A stretch of 64,000 bases of DNA from an uncultured Oscillospiraceae bacterium (GCA_900547095.1 URFG01000001.1:1-64000); one strand, 5' to 3'; positions 41,570 to 51,175 are shown, counted from the first letter of the stretch. Numbers and translations: made by a program. The notes: generated by a model not told the origin, from the letters alone.

Positions 41570-41603
41570 CCGGTAAAAACTACGCATACTTGAGCAGGAA
41601 ATA

Positions 41604-41637
41604 AAATAGACCCTTTACTTAAGTAAAGGGTCTATTT
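41604..41637. terminator. 34-base perfect palindrome, likely bidirectional terminator
   Basis: AAATAGACCCTTTACTT is followed directly by its exact reverse complement. It lies three bases beyond the aldo/keto reductase stop and is T-rich on exit in both directions. Confidence 0.8.
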
Positions 41638-41639
41638 CT

Positions 41640-42629
41640 TTAAATCGATATTTCGTCTATTTTCTTAAGCTCTTCCCGGCTGAATTCCGTGTTTTCACAA
41701 GCCTTTATATTATCAAGTATCTGCGTTTTCTTTGACGCACCGATAAGAACGGAAGTGACCTCTTTTTTTGAAAGCAGCCACGAAAGCGACATTTCCGCTA
41801 AGGTCTGCCCTCTGCTTTCGGCAAGTGCGTTAAGTTTTCTTATCTGCTCCAATCTCTCGGCCGTCAGTGAAGTTTCCTTCAAAAATCTGCCGTCGGTCCT
41901 TATTCGGCTGTCCTCAGGTATTCCGTGAAGATATCTGTTAGTCAGCATTCCCTGCGCGAGAGGGCTGAATGTGATAATACCCTTTTTAATTTTATCCGCG
42001 CTTTTTAAAAGACCGTTGTTTTCCACCGTTCTGTCAAAAATCGAATAGCGGTTTTGATTTATTATAAAAGGAGTTTTTAATTCTTCAAGGATTTTTGCGG
42101 CTTTTTCCATTGTTTCCCCGTCATAATTGGAAAGACCGACATAGAGCGCCTTCCCGCTTTTAACCGCGGAAGACAAAGCCGACATTGTTTCTTCAAGCGG
42201 AGTTTCGGGATCGGGACGGTGATGATAAAAAATATCGACATAATCAAGACCGAGCCTTTTAAGGCTTGCGTCAAGAGAGGAAAGAAGATATTTTCTGCTG
42301 CCGAAATTTCCGTAAGGTCCGTTCCACATTTCATAACCCGCTTTTGTGCTGATCAAAAGCTCGTCGCGGTAAGGCATAAGCTCTTCTTTTAAAATTTTTC
42401 CGAAATTTCTTTCGGCGCTGCCCGGAGCAGGCCCATAGTTATTAGCAAGATCAAAATGGGTAATGCCGTTATCAAAAGCGGTGAAAATAAGGTCTTTCAT
42501 ATTATTATAATCCGCATTATCACCGAAATTGTGCCACAGCCCTAAAGAGAGAGCGGGAAGTTTAAGTCCGCTGTTACCGCAGCGGTTATAAGGAATTACA
42601 TCATATCTGTTATCTTTTGAAATATACAT
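41640..42629 (-). CDS. Aldo/keto reductase, YghZ-like
   Basis: A 329-residue NADPH-dependent aldo/keto reductase. Catalytic tetrad positions are D60, Y65, K96 and H136 or H137 (the YHHRPD segment). The sequence ALSLGLWHNFGDN, FDLANNYGPAPGSAE and LIGASKKTQI places it with the YghZ/L-glyceraldehyde-3-phosphate reductase branch. It is the last gene of the regulator-kinase-lipoprotein cluster, 12 bases after the lipoprotein gene, so it may act on a sugar-derived aldehyde. Confidence 0.93.
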   Translation of the reverse strand: MYISKDNRYDVIPYNRCGNSGLKLPALSLGLWHNFGDNADYNNMKDLIFTAFDNGITHFDLANNYGPAPGSAERNFGKILKEELMPYRDELLISTKAGYEMWNGPYGNFGSRKYLLSSLDASLKRLGLDYVDIFYHHRPDPETPLEETMSALSSAVKSGKALYVGLSNYDGETMEKAAKILEELKTPFIINQNRYSIFDRTVENNGLLKSADKIKKGIITFSPLAQGMLTNRYLHGIPEDSRIRTDGRFLKETSLTAERLEQIRKLNALAESRGQTLAEMSLSWLLSKKEVTSVLIGASKKTQILDNIKACENTEFSREELKKIDEISI

Positions 42630-42641
42630 ATTTTCTCCTTT

Positions 42642-43601
42642 CTAATCAAATCTGAATAATAATTTTTGAATATCTTCATCGAACATATTAGTTTTGTTAA
42701 CAGTCACCGTATCCGTGTATAGAACTTCCGATTCGGGGGAATTGCCCTCTATAAGCTCTAAAGCATTTTTAACTCCGAGATAACCCATTGCAAAAGGATT
42801 TTGAACTATAAGCGAATCCATTTCGCCCGTTTCAAGCATAGCCACAGAAGAAACATTGCAGTCAAAGCCGACTGCTTTGACATAATTTCCTGCCTTTTCT
42901 TCCTTTACCGCCTCGCCTATTCCTAAGGTTATCCATTCGTTAAACCCTACTAAGACATTTATCTGCGGATATTCTTTTAAAAGCTCTTTGGCGCTTTGCT
43001 TTGCGCTTTCGATATTGCTCTTAGCAATTTTTGTACCTATTATTTTAGCTTTTTGATTTGCGGCGATAGCTTCTTTAAAGCCTCTTTCTCTAAGCTTTGA
43101 ATTGTCCGTCTGCTCCGAAAAGCTTACTATTCCGATATTTATATCGGTGTTTGAATTAAATCCGTTAAGCACAGCCTCGCCTGCCTGCCTGCCGGATTTT
43201 TTATTATCCGTTCCGATAAAAAGACTTACAAGGTTACTTGATATTCCGCTGTCCACAGTGATGACCTTTACTCCTTTTTTTACAGCCGTATTCACTGCTT
43301 TATCCGACTTGTTGTAATCGATAGCGGAAAGTAAAATTGCGTCAGCCCCGTTTTTAACGGCGCTTAATATCATTTCGTTTTGCGTTTCGTAATCCTCTTC
43401 GTTTTCGGGACCCTCAAAGGTGACTTTTACGTTATATTCCGTCGCGGCGCCGAAAGCGCCGTTTTTCATATTTATAAAGAAATCGGAATTTGCGGATTTT
43501 GCTATCACAGCCACATATTTTTTATCGGATTTTTTAGTTTTGCAGCCGGAAATCAAGGTCACAAAAGCCAGGAGAATGATCAAAAATTTTAATTTTTTCA
43601 T
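42642..43601 (-). CDS. Sugar-binding lipoprotein encoded with a two-component system
   Basis: A 319-residue periplasmic-type sugar-binding protein. The lipobox LISGC puts the lipidated Cys at position 20. The two-lobed Peripla_BP_4 fold is recognisable: VAVIAKSANSDFF, ADAILLSAID, VKVITVDSGI, FIGTDNKKSGRQAGEA and VLVGFNEW. It overlaps the upstream kinase gene by 4 bases. Since no permease is in its operon, it is probably a ligand sensor that touches the kinase ectodomain, as described for XylFII with LytS in Clostridium beijerinckii. That role is inference. Confidence 0.88.
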   Translation of the reverse strand: MKKLKFLIILLAFVTLISGCKTKKSDKKYVAVIAKSANSDFFINMKNGAFGAATEYNVKVTFEGPENEEDYETQNEMILSAVKNGADAILLSAIDYNKSDKAVNTAVKKGVKVITVDSGISSNLVSLFIGTDNKKSGRQAGEAVLNGFNSNTDINIGIVSFSEQTDNSKLRERGFKEAIAANQKAKIIGTKIAKSNIESAKQSAKELLKEYPQINVLVGFNEWITLGIGEAVKEEKAGNYVKAVGFDCNVSSVAMLETGEMDSLIVQNPFAMGYLGVKNALELIEGNSPESEVLYTDTVTVNKTNMFDEDIQKLLFRFD

Positions 43602-45334
43602 ATATTGATATCCTCCGCATTCTTTATTTTCGGAATTTTAACGGTAACAGTCGTTCCGACATCAAGTTCGCTTTTAATACTTATCCCATAGTTTTCCCCG
43701 AAATATATCTTCAAGCGGTCATTGACATTTTTAACGCCTATTCCGCTCGAATCGCTCCTGTTCTTTTTAAGGATCGATCTGCACTGCTCATCTGTCATTC
43801 CCACACCGTTATCCGCAACGCTGATTATGATATCATCTTTGTTTTCCTTATCTTCGAAAACTGATATAACTATCTCGCCCTCGTCTACCATTCGGTCAAG
43901 ACCGTGATATATAGCGTTTTCAATTAAAGGCTGAATGGTTATCTTGTTGCAAAGATAATTTTCAAGTCCCTCTTCAACCTCAAATTTATAGGTAAACTGA
44001 TTTTTATACCTATAGGTTTGGATTATAAGATAGCTTTTGGCATGATTAAGTTCGTCTTTTATAGGGATAAGCTCTTTTCCTCTGCTTATGCTTATTCTGA
44101 AAAGTTTTGCAAGGGCACTCACCATTGCGGCGGCGTCTTTAGTGTTCCCCGATTCGCACATCCAGGAGATAGAATCTAGCGTGTTATAAAGAAAATGCGG
44201 ATTTATCTGCGCCTGCAGGGCTTTAAGCTCTGTGATCCTTAATTCCTTTTCTTCTTTTCTCACCTGCTCCATAAGCTCTTTTATTCTTTCGGACATATGG
44301 CAGAATGAAGAGTTTAGCTCGCTTATTTCAAGCGCGGGCTCGTCTTTTGGATCATACTCAAATGAAGAAGTCTTGCTTTCAAAGGTCTTCATGGCTTTTA
44401 TCAGTTTTTTGACCGGTTTTGTGACAATTTTCTGGTAAATAAGCAGTACTCCCGCCGCGAAAACGACACAGCAAACAACGGCTATTAAAATGCTTATGAA
44501 AATCTGCCCGTTTTTTTCCTTTTCAAGCTCGTCGGTATAAGAAATTCCGATTATTTTCCAATATTTGTAGGAAGTATCAGAAACGACGGTTATCTTGTGA
44601 TCGACATTTACAAGTTCCCCGCGACTTAGCTTGATACTTTTAAGGTCTTCCGATCTGAGATTTGAAAAAATCATTTGCTGAGCAGGGTGATAGATAATAT
44701 TTTTTGAACCGTCTGCTATAAAACAGTAACCGTGCTGACCAATTCCGGCCTGATCGATATAATCCGCAAGGCCTGAAAAATTAAAATCGGCTGTTATATA
44801 TGTTCCGTTTCCCAATACCGCCTCATCAGTCTTTACGGCCGCGGTTACCACCCAAGGGTAGCTTTTTTCGAAAATCGACTGAATATGCGGCTGTGAAAGA
44901 GAAAATTTCGGCGAAGAATCGAAATTTTCTTTGTTAAAGGATAGGTCCCTTAAAATATTGCTTTTAAGCTCTTTATCCGAGGCGCAAAGCAAAATTTCAC
45001 CGCTTTTCGAATAGACCGTGACCGAAACAATATCGTTTCGAAGCCCCAAAAGCACCTTTAAGTCGTTTTTTATCTCCGATTCCGATTTTCCGCTTTTTAT
45101 AAGCGCACAGATATTATCAAGCTGGCTTTTCATCGATCCCACGGTGTTATTCACCGCCACCGCCGCCTGATTGACCGTCTGCTCGGCATTAACTTCCGCG
45201 TTTTTCTTAAGCGCGGAGCTGTATACAGACGCGAACACACCGATACTGCAGGCGACCGCCGCTATGGTTGCCGCAAATACCGCGGCGATAGTTAAATTTG
45301 AAAGGCTGAATGATAATTTTGATCTTTCTTTCAT
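43598..45334 (-). CDS. LytS/YesM-type sensor histidine kinase
   Basis: A 578-residue membrane kinase. TM1 lies at about 13-38, a dCACHE-like extracellular domain at about 40-270, TM2 at about 278-301, and a HAMP region follows. The His_kinase domain has the phospho-acceptor H380 in INPHFLYNTLDS and an ATPase domain with VADNGVGMT and SSGIGVKNVNDRL. It phosphorylates the coupled AraC-type regulator. It overlaps the regulator by 4 bases upstream and the lipoprotein by 4 bases downstream. The ligand is likely a sugar, by context. Confidence 0.94.
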   Translation of the reverse strand: MKERSKLSFSLSNLTIAAVFAATIAAVACSIGVFASVYSSALKKNAEVNAEQTVNQAAVAVNNTVGSMKSQLDNICALIKSGKSESEIKNDLKVLLGLRNDIVSVTVYSKSGEILLCASDKELKSNILRDLSFNKENFDSSPKFSLSQPHIQSIFEKSYPWVVTAAVKTDEAVLGNGTYITADFNFSGLADYIDQAGIGQHGYCFIADGSKNIIYHPAQQMIFSNLRSEDLKSIKLSRGELVNVDHKITVVSDTSYKYWKIIGISYTDELEKEKNGQIFISILIAVVCCVVFAAGVLLIYQKIVTKPVKKLIKAMKTFESKTSSFEYDPKDEPALEISELNSSFCHMSERIKELMEQVRKEEKELRITELKALQAQINPHFLYNTLDSISWMCESGNTKDAAAMVSALAKLFRISISRGKELIPIKDELNHAKSYLIIQTYRYKNQFTYKFEVEEGLENYLCNKITIQPLIENAIYHGLDRMVDEGEIVISVFEDKENKDDIIISVADNGVGMTDEQCRSILKKNRSDSSGIGVKNVNDRLKIYFGENYGISIKSELDVGTTVTVKIPKIKNAEDINI

Positions 45335-46926
45335 TTTTCCTCCGCCTTAGTCTGTCTTAATTTGTTAGGCGATTCGCCGTAAAACTTTTTAAAGCAGTAG
45401 CTGAAATAGTGCTGATCGCTGTATCCGCACTTTTCGGAAATTTCAAGCATTTTCATAGAGGAGCAGACTATTAAGTCATAGGCGGTCTGCATTCTTTTTT
45501 CCGTAAGAAGAGTTATAAAATTCTTCTTTTTGGTTTTCTTTATCAGTGCGCTTAAATAATTCGGGCTTACGGAAAGCTCGTCGGAAACGCTTGTAAGAGA
45601 AAGGCTCTCATCGGAATACCTATCGTTTATTATCTCTAAAACCTTGTCGCACAAGACCTCGCTGTCACGCTTTCTTGAATTTTCAATAATAGCTTTTGCC
45701 TCGCCGCAGAACTCTAAAAGCTCGTTTTTCATAGTCTGCTCGCTGCCGTAGGAAGTAAGGCGCGAAAAGATCGGATTTTTGCCGATAAGTTCCGTGAGCT
45801 CGTTTTTATCCACGACCGAGCTAACAACTCGAAAGACAGTGGCTATTATCTGCAGCACCAAAAGATTTGCATTTTCAGGGGTATTAGTTTCGTAAAGCGA
45901 ATTTAAAAAATCGTTAAGCGATTCCTGCGTTCCCACCTTTAAAAGCTGTTCTATGCCTGCGGCAGTTTTTTCGGCTTTATCAAATTCAAATTCGAAATTA
46001 TGCTCCTGATCGGCTATAAACCGGATCTCACCTGTGCCGTCGGAAGTGTATCGCCTGGCGGTAACTGCCTGAAAATAAGCGTCGGAGCAATCGGAAAGCT
46101 TGTAAAATTCACGGCTTACGCCTATCGTGCAGGACTGATCGAGCAGCCTTTTAGCCGACTGCACGGTTTCCTTTAAGCTAAGTTCCAAAACATTTGATAA
46201 CTTTCCGTCTTCATTTAGTACGGCAAGCACCACCGCTCTTGAAAATACAATGAGCGTTTCGCAGGTGAAATATTTTGATAGAATATTCGTTAAAAAGTCG
46301 GTGTGCTTTTTTGTCGTGCAGGTCTTGTTGTAAATATCCTTGAATTTTACGACCATCACGCAAAATCTTAAATTTTCGCCGCCGCCTTTTATTATTCCGA
46401 GCTGTTTTGCTCTTAATATAAGCTGTTCTTCATCAGTCTTATTCTCGCTTCCGCCGAGCATAAGAGGAAGTAAAAATTCTTCCGTTTCCGCTTTTTTTAA
46501 CTGCCTTTTTAAATCAGGATCGGGTATCTTTACAGCATTTAAAATCTTTTCGTCCATTTTAGCACGGATATTTTTAAGCTCCTCGGTCATTTCCGAAGAA
46601 GAGATCGGTTTTAAAAGATAGCTTATGATATTGTACTCAATAGCAGTTCTTGCATATTCAAAGCTGTCATAACCGCTTAGTATCACTATCTGCGCGGCAG
46701 GCCTTATTTCCCTTATTCTTTTTGCAAGCTCAAGCCCGGATATCATCGGCATTTTAATATCCGTAATAATAAGATCAGGCTCTAAGCTTTCAATGCACTC
46801 TAAAGCTTCTATACCGTTTTCCGCTTCGCCTATAACTTCAAATCCGGCGGATTGCCAATCCACCTTTTCGATAAGCGCTCTTCTAAGCTCAAATTCATCG
46901 TCTACAACTAAAACGGTATACTTCAT
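45331..46926 (-). CDS. YesN-type response regulator with AraC DNA-binding domain
   Basis: A 531-residue regulator. The receiver domain is residues 1-120, with D10/D11 and the phospho-acceptor D56 in LIITDIKMP, followed by a long central domain (about 150-420) of the YesN type and a C-terminal AraC/XylS double helix-turn-helix (about 425-525, ending FYGESPNKLRQ). It probably activates transport genes, most likely the adjacent mgl operon. The gene has its own promoter at 46951-46979 and a GGAGG site. Confidence 0.94.
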   Translation of the reverse strand: MKYTVLVVDDEFELRRALIEKVDWQSAGFEVIGEAENGIEALECIESLEPDLIITDIKMPMISGLELAKRIREIRPAAQIVILSGYDSFEYARTAIEYNIISYLLKPISSSEMTEELKNIRAKMDEKILNAVKIPDPDLKRQLKKAETEEFLLPLMLGGSENKTDEEQLILRAKQLGIIKGGGENLRFCVMVVKFKDIYNKTCTTKKHTDFLTNILSKYFTCETLIVFSRAVVLAVLNEDGKLSNVLELSLKETVQSAKRLLDQSCTIGVSREFYKLSDCSDAYFQAVTARRYTSDGTGEIRFIADQEHNFEFEFDKAEKTAAGIEQLLKVGTQESLNDFLNSLYETNTPENANLLVLQIIATVFRVVSSVVDKNELTELIGKNPIFSRLTSYGSEQTMKNELLEFCGEAKAIIENSRKRDSEVLCDKVLEIINDRYSDESLSLTSVSDELSVSPNYLSALIKKTKKKNFITLLTEKRMQTAYDLIVCSSMKMLEISEKCGYSDQHYFSYCFKKFYGESPNKLRQTKAEEK

Positions 46927-46950
46927 TTTGCCCTCCGGGTTTTTTCTTTT

Positions 46951-46979
46951 ATTTTAACATTTCAAAAATTAAAAAGCAA
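46951..46979 (-). promoter_or_regulatory. Promoter of the regulator-kinase-lipoprotein-reductase operon
   Basis: Minus-strand TTGCTT (46974-46979) and TAAAAT (46951-46956) are separated by 17 bases, 25 bases upstream of the regulator ATG. Confidence 0.65.
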
Positions 46980-46992
46980 TAAAAAGCGTTTC

Positions 46993-47019
46993 GGCAGTCG
47001 GACAAAGTGCCCGACTGCC
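46993..47019 (-). terminator. Terminator after the mgl operon
   Basis: GGCAGTCGG (46993-47001) pairs with CCGACTGCC (47011-47019) around a 9-base loop. It lies just beyond the InlB-repeat gene stop, with a T-rich exit on the minus strand. Confidence 0.8.
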
Positions 47020-47024
47020 ATTTT

Positions 47025-47372
47025 TTATTTTATCCATTTTGCGTAAAGAGTCATACTTCCCTCAACGCCGTCGCTGAAGTCCCACTCCTGCGTCAGCGCT
47101 TTATCCTTGTACCAACCGGCAAATTTATACCCCTCTTTAACGGGTGCTTCGCTTAAAGATATCTTATCCGAATGCTTAAGATTAATGCTTTCGATATGTG
47201 ATCCGCCGTCGGTATCAAAATCAACGGTGAATCCGCTGTGACCGATAATAAAAGCCGTAACTAATATGAGCGCCGCAATAAGCACCGCAACCATTATGTT
47301 GGCGGTCTTTAAAGGCATTTTTATTTTTGCATAAAGTCCGCCTGTGTTTTTAACTTTCTTTTCTTCGTTCAT
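47025..47372 (-). CDS. Membrane-anchored single InlB B-repeat protein
   Basis: A 115-residue protein. A short cytoplasmic tail (1-20, six Lys) and one transmembrane helix (about 23-44) place a single InlB B-repeat (Listeria-Bacteroides repeat; about 49-114) outside the cell: DTDGGSHIESI, then EGYKFAGWYKD and MTLYAKW. Such repeats usually occur in tandem in large surface proteins, so a stand-alone copy attached to a membrane is unusual. It is the last gene of the mgl transporter operon, 28 bases after the permease gene, and may touch the transporter or sugar sensor. Function unknown. Confidence 0.75.
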   Translation of the reverse strand: MNEEKKVKNTGGLYAKIKMPLKTANIMVAVLIAALILVTAFIIGHSGFTVDFDTDGGSHIESINLKHSDKISLSEAPVKEGYKFAGWYKDKALTQEWDFSDGVEGSMTLYAKWIK

Positions 47373-47400
47373 TTAAGATTCACCTATCTTTTTTAAAAAA

Positions 47401-48492
47401 TTACTTGCGGGCAAGATATTTTCTCATATCGATAGCGCATGCAACAAGGATTATAAGACCTTTTATTACATAGAGCATATTTGCGTCTACAGAAAGGAAG
47501 TTAAGTCCAACAAAGATTATCTGGAGCAGGAAAACTCCGATAACGATACCGCTTATCTTACCTGTACCGCCTACAAAGGAAACTCCTCCGATAACGCAGG
47601 CGGCTATAGCGTCGGACTCATAGTTAAGACCGGTGTTAGCCGAGCAGGAAGCAATCCTTGCGCCCTCGATAAAGCCTGTGATACCGTACATAACTCCGGC
47701 TAAAACGAACACAAGCACGATAGTTTTGAAAACATTAACTCCCGAAACATTCGCGGCCTCTTCATTTGAGCCTACCGCAAACATATTTTTACCAAACTTT
47801 GTTTTATTCCATATCACCCACATTATTGCCGTGAGAATAACGGAATATAACACATATTTCGGAATTGCTACGGAGCCGACAGTGAAAAGAGTGCCTCTTA
47901 CAAAGTTTGTATAAGAAGAGTCAAGCCCCGAAAGAGTCTGACCGTTGTTGCCGCCGATCATAAGATACATAAGTACAAGACCGAATACTATAAGCTGGGT
48001 AGAAAGCGTTACTATAAAAGGATGAAGCTTGAATTTGGCAACGAAAAATCCGTTGACAAGTCCTACCACCGCTCCGACTGCCACTACTATAAGCAAAACT
48101 GCCCAAAGCGGCATAACCGGAAGATTCGGGAAAATTTTATTTGCATATGATGTCATCTGCAAAAGCGACGCCGCTATACAGGCTGTAAGACCTACGCAGC
48201 GGCCCGCGGATATATCAGTTCCCGTAAGCACGATAGCTCCGCCGATACCAAGCGCTATCGGAAGCTTTGCAGCTGTAAGAGAAACAATATTTACTATACT
48301 CGATACCGACAGAAATGCCGGTACTCTTATCGCTATATAAATAATTGCCGCCGCAATTATTATATACATTGCATTGTTAAAAAGAAGATCGCTTATCATT
48401 CTTCTTTTATCGGCACCGGAAGAATTGCTGAATTTTTCCCTCCACGCGCCTATACTGCTCTGTTTCTTTAAAGTTTCAGCAGACATTTTCAT
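47401..48492 (-). CDS. mglC: Galactose/ribose-type ABC transporter permease MglC
   Basis: A 363-residue BPD_transp_2 family permease with about nine transmembrane helices after a cytoplasmic N-terminal tail of about 40 residues. Typical family blocks are ALGIGGAIVLTGTDISAGRC, GLVNGFFVAKFKLHPFIVTL (near residue 150) and the conserved ANVSGVNVFKT coupling segment. It forms the channel for the importer with the MglA ATPase. It sits 12 bases after mglA in the operon mglB-mglA-mglC. Confidence 0.92.
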   Translation of the reverse strand: MKMSAETLKKQSSIGAWREKFSNSSGADKRRMISDLLFNNAMYIIIAAAIIYIAIRVPAFLSVSSIVNIVSLTAAKLPIALGIGGAIVLTGTDISAGRCVGLTACIAASLLQMTSYANKIFPNLPVMPLWAVLLIVVAVGAVVGLVNGFFVAKFKLHPFIVTLSTQLIVFGLVLMYLMIGGNNGQTLSGLDSSYTNFVRGTLFTVGSVAIPKYVLYSVILTAIMWVIWNKTKFGKNMFAVGSNEEAANVSGVNVFKTIVLVFVLAGVMYGITGFIEGARIASCSANTGLNYESDAIAACVIGGVSFVGGTGKISGIVIGVFLLQIIFVGLNFLSVDANMLYVIKGLIILVACAIDMRKYLARK

Positions 48493-48504
48493 TCCTCCGT
48501 TTTT

Positions 48505-50037
48505 TTAAACATACTTTGCGGCAAGCGCCATTATTTCTTCCTGGGTGGCGGTTTTCGCGTCAACTTCGCCTGAAAGTCTTCCGCCCGACATTACAAGTAT
48601 CCTGTCGCACACACCTAAAAGCTCCGGCATTTCGGAAGAAACCATTAAAACCGTTTTACCCTTGTTTGCAAGATCAATTATAAGCTGATAGATCTCATAT
48701 TTCGCGCCTACGTCGATTCCTCTTGTAGGCTCGTCAAGCAAAAGTACCGTCGGATCAGTAAGAAGCCATCTTCCTAAGATTACCTTTTGCTGGTTTCCTC
48801 CGGACAGAGATCTTATCTTTGTTTCCTGAGTGGGCGTCTTTATCCGCATTGAATCAATACACCACTTGGTGTTCTTTATTTGCTTTGATTTACTGACAAA
48901 AGGTCCTGATTTGCATTTATCAAGACTTGAAATCGTAGCGTTTTCGCGGATATTTAAAATTCCGAAAATTCCCGTTGCTCTGCGCTCTTCGGTGAGCATT
49001 GCAAATCCGTTTTTAATGGATTCGCGCGAGTTGCGGTTTTTGACTGTTTTGCCGTCAAGCTTTAAAGTTCCGCTCTTCCTTGTGGCTATTCCGAAAATAT
49101 TTTCAAGAAGCTCGCTTCTGCCCGATCCGTCAAGTCCTGCAATTCCTATTATCTCGCCTTTTCTCGCTTTAAAGGAAACGTCGCTCAGCTTTGAATACAT
49201 CGCCGTCAAGTTGTCAACTTCAAGCAGCAGATCGCCGACCTTATTCGTCTTAGGAGGATAGATATTCGTAAGCTCTCTTCCTACCATTAGCTTTATTATT
49301 TCGTCTGTGGTGAGATCCTTTGCCTCTTTTGTGGCTATCCATTTTCCGTCGCGCATTATCGTAACTTCGTCGGAAATACGCAGAATTTCTTTCATTTTAT
49401 GAGAAATATAAATAATTCCGCAGCCCTTTTCCTTGAGCATATTTATTATTTTAAAAAGGTGTTCTACTTCTTCTTCGGTCAAAGAGGAGGTCGGCTCGTC
49501 AAAAACAATTACCTTTGCGTTATAAGAAACAGCCTTGGCAATTTCAACCATCTGCCTTTGAGAAACCGGCATTTTGCTCATAACCGTTTTAGGATCCACA
49601 TCGATCTCAAGCTTTTCAAAAATTTCCTTTGTGGCGGTGTACATTTTCTTTTCGCTCGTTATCGGCACGCCTTTGCAGACCGTCGGGAACCTGCCAAGCC
49701 ACATATTATCCATAACATTGCGCTTTAAAGCCTGATTAAGTTCCTGGTGGACCATCGCCACTCCATTTTCAAGCGCCTCTTTGGAATTTTTGAAGTTTAC
49801 CTCTTCGCCGTTTAAATAAATGTTTCCGCTGTCTTTGCTGTAAACTCCGAAAAGACATTTCATCAGCGTGGATTTTCCGGCGCCGTTTTCACCCATAAGC
49901 GCGTGCACCGTTCCTGCCTTAACAGTAAGGCTTACCTTATCGAGCGCCTTAACTCCGGGAAACACTTTTTCGATATTATCCATCTGAAGCAGAACGGGAG
50001 CATCGGATCTTAATTTTTCATTGTTTATGCCTGACAT
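48505..50037 (-). CDS. mglA: Galactose-type ABC transporter ATP-binding protein MglA
   Basis: A 510-residue double ATPase. The first Walker A is GENGAGKST (about 52-60) with signature VSQRQMVEIAKA and VFDEPTSSLT. The second half has a degenerate Walker A (GLDGSGRSE) and an intact LSGGNQQKVILGRW and LLDEPTRGIDVG. This asymmetry is normal for MglA/RbsA/XylG proteins. It energises uptake of galactose or a related monosaccharide. Confidence 0.94.
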   Translation of the reverse strand: MSGINNEKLRSDAPVLLQMDNIEKVFPGVKALDKVSLTVKAGTVHALMGENGAGKSTLMKCLFGVYSKDSGNIYLNGEEVNFKNSKEALENGVAMVHQELNQALKRNVMDNMWLGRFPTVCKGVPITSEKKMYTATKEIFEKLEIDVDPKTVMSKMPVSQRQMVEIAKAVSYNAKVIVFDEPTSSLTEEEVEHLFKIINMLKEKGCGIIYISHKMKEILRISDEVTIMRDGKWIATKEAKDLTTDEIIKLMVGRELTNIYPPKTNKVGDLLLEVDNLTAMYSKLSDVSFKARKGEIIGIAGLDGSGRSELLENIFGIATRKSGTLKLDGKTVKNRNSRESIKNGFAMLTEERRATGIFGILNIRENATISSLDKCKSGPFVSKSKQIKNTKWCIDSMRIKTPTQETKIRSLSGGNQQKVILGRWLLTDPTVLLLDEPTRGIDVGAKYEIYQLIIDLANKGKTVLMVSSEMPELLGVCDRILVMSGGRLSGEVDAKTATQEEIMALAAKYV

Positions 50038-50113
50038 ATAACTTGATTCCCCCGTTTATAGATTTTTCAGACAGAGCGGTAAAAACCGCCCTGTCTGAAT
50101 ATTATTTATTTTT

Positions 50114-51175
50114 TCAGCCTGTGTAAACAGCGTAAGGAATGTTTACTCTCCAGGTTCCTACAACATCGTCGGAATTTACACCGTCGAATTTTTCTTTAGA
50201 ATTGAGGAAGTTCTGAGCGATTGTGGTTATAACTTTTGCCATTCCCTCTGCGTCCTGCTTAATGCTTCCTATCATGCTTCCGTTCTTAATTGCAGACTGT
50301 GCGGCGTCTGTTGCGTCAACTCCGAATACGGGGATAGTTTTGCCCGATCCCTTGTTGTAACCGGCAGCCTGTAAAGCGGAGATCGCGCCGAGTGCCATTT
50401 CATCGTTGTTGGCGATTACAAGCTCAACCATATTCTTATTTGCTTCGCTGTACTGTGCGAGTATTGTGGACATATAGTTTGTAGCCGCTGCAGAGGACCA
50501 TAATCCGTCCTGGTCAACGAGATATTTGTTGGTGTTGGAAGCATCATAGAATGAAAGCTTTTCTTTTGAATTTTCAGTGAGGACCTTGTCCGCGTCTTCA
50601 ACGCCGAACTGTGTGCGGGCGATAGCTTCCATATTGCCCTCCTGGCCTTTGAACATTACATAGCTGATTTTTCCGTCGCCGTTTAAATCGACCTTATCAA
50701 AATTCTCAACTAAATATTTGCCTACCATTTCGCCCTGCATATGACCTGCCATTTCGTAATCTGTTCCTACGAATACGCATTTGTCATAACTGCTTACAAC
50801 GCTTTCTTCAACCGAGCGGTTAAAGAAAATAACCGGAATGTTTTGAGCCTTTGCAAGATCAACGATGTTCTGTGCGGCGTCGTTTGATCCTGTATCAACA
50901 ACATTTACGATCAAAGCTTTAGAACCTTTCGCAATAGCTGTGGTTACCTGCTCTGTCTGGGTTGTCTGGTTACCGTTGGCGTCATAGTTCTGGAACTTGA
51001 TTCCGGCCTTTTTAAGAAGCTTGTCCATTGAAGTTCTGACGCTTGAAATATAAGTGTCGGAATAGGTATAATAGAATACCGAAATTTCGCCTTTATCAGA
51101 GGATCCCGAACCTCCGCAGGCGGTAAGCCCCATAACAAGAGCCAGTGCAAGTAAAAGTGTTATGATTTTTTTCAT
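50114..51175 (-). CDS. mglB: Galactose-binding lipoprotein MglB
   Basis: A 353-residue substrate-binding lipoprotein. The signal ends in GLTACGG with lipidated C20. The calcium-binding loop DLNGDGKISYV near residue 163, followed by FKGQEGNMEA, is nearly the E. coli MglB pattern (DLNKDGQIQYV then KGEPGH), pointing to D-galactose or D-glucose. VFFNRSVEE, FVGTDYEMAG and IPVFGVDATDAAQ are the usual pocket segments. It is first in the operon and has strong GGGAGG ahead of the start. Confidence 0.94.
   Translation of the reverse strand: MKKIITLLLALALVMGLTACGGSGSSDKGEISVFYYTYSDTYISSVRTSMDKLLKKAGIKFQNYDANGNQTTQTEQVTTAIAKGSKALIVNVVDTGSNDAAQNIVDLAKAQNIPVIFFNRSVEESVVSSYDKCVFVGTDYEMAGHMQGEMVGKYLVENFDKVDLNGDGKISYVMFKGQEGNMEAIARTQFGVEDADKVLTENSKEKLSFYDASNTNKYLVDQDGLWSSAAATNYMSTILAQYSEANKNMVELVIANNDEMALGAISALQAAGYNKGSGKTIPVFGVDATDAAQSAIKNGSMIGSIKQDAEGMAKVITTIAQNFLNSKEKFDGVNSDDVVGTWRVNIPYAVYTG

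Noticed and set aside
47401..51175. Ribose or xylose importer
   Set aside because: The MglB-type calcium loop and KGQ segment in the binding protein favour galactose/glucose over RbsB or XylF types.
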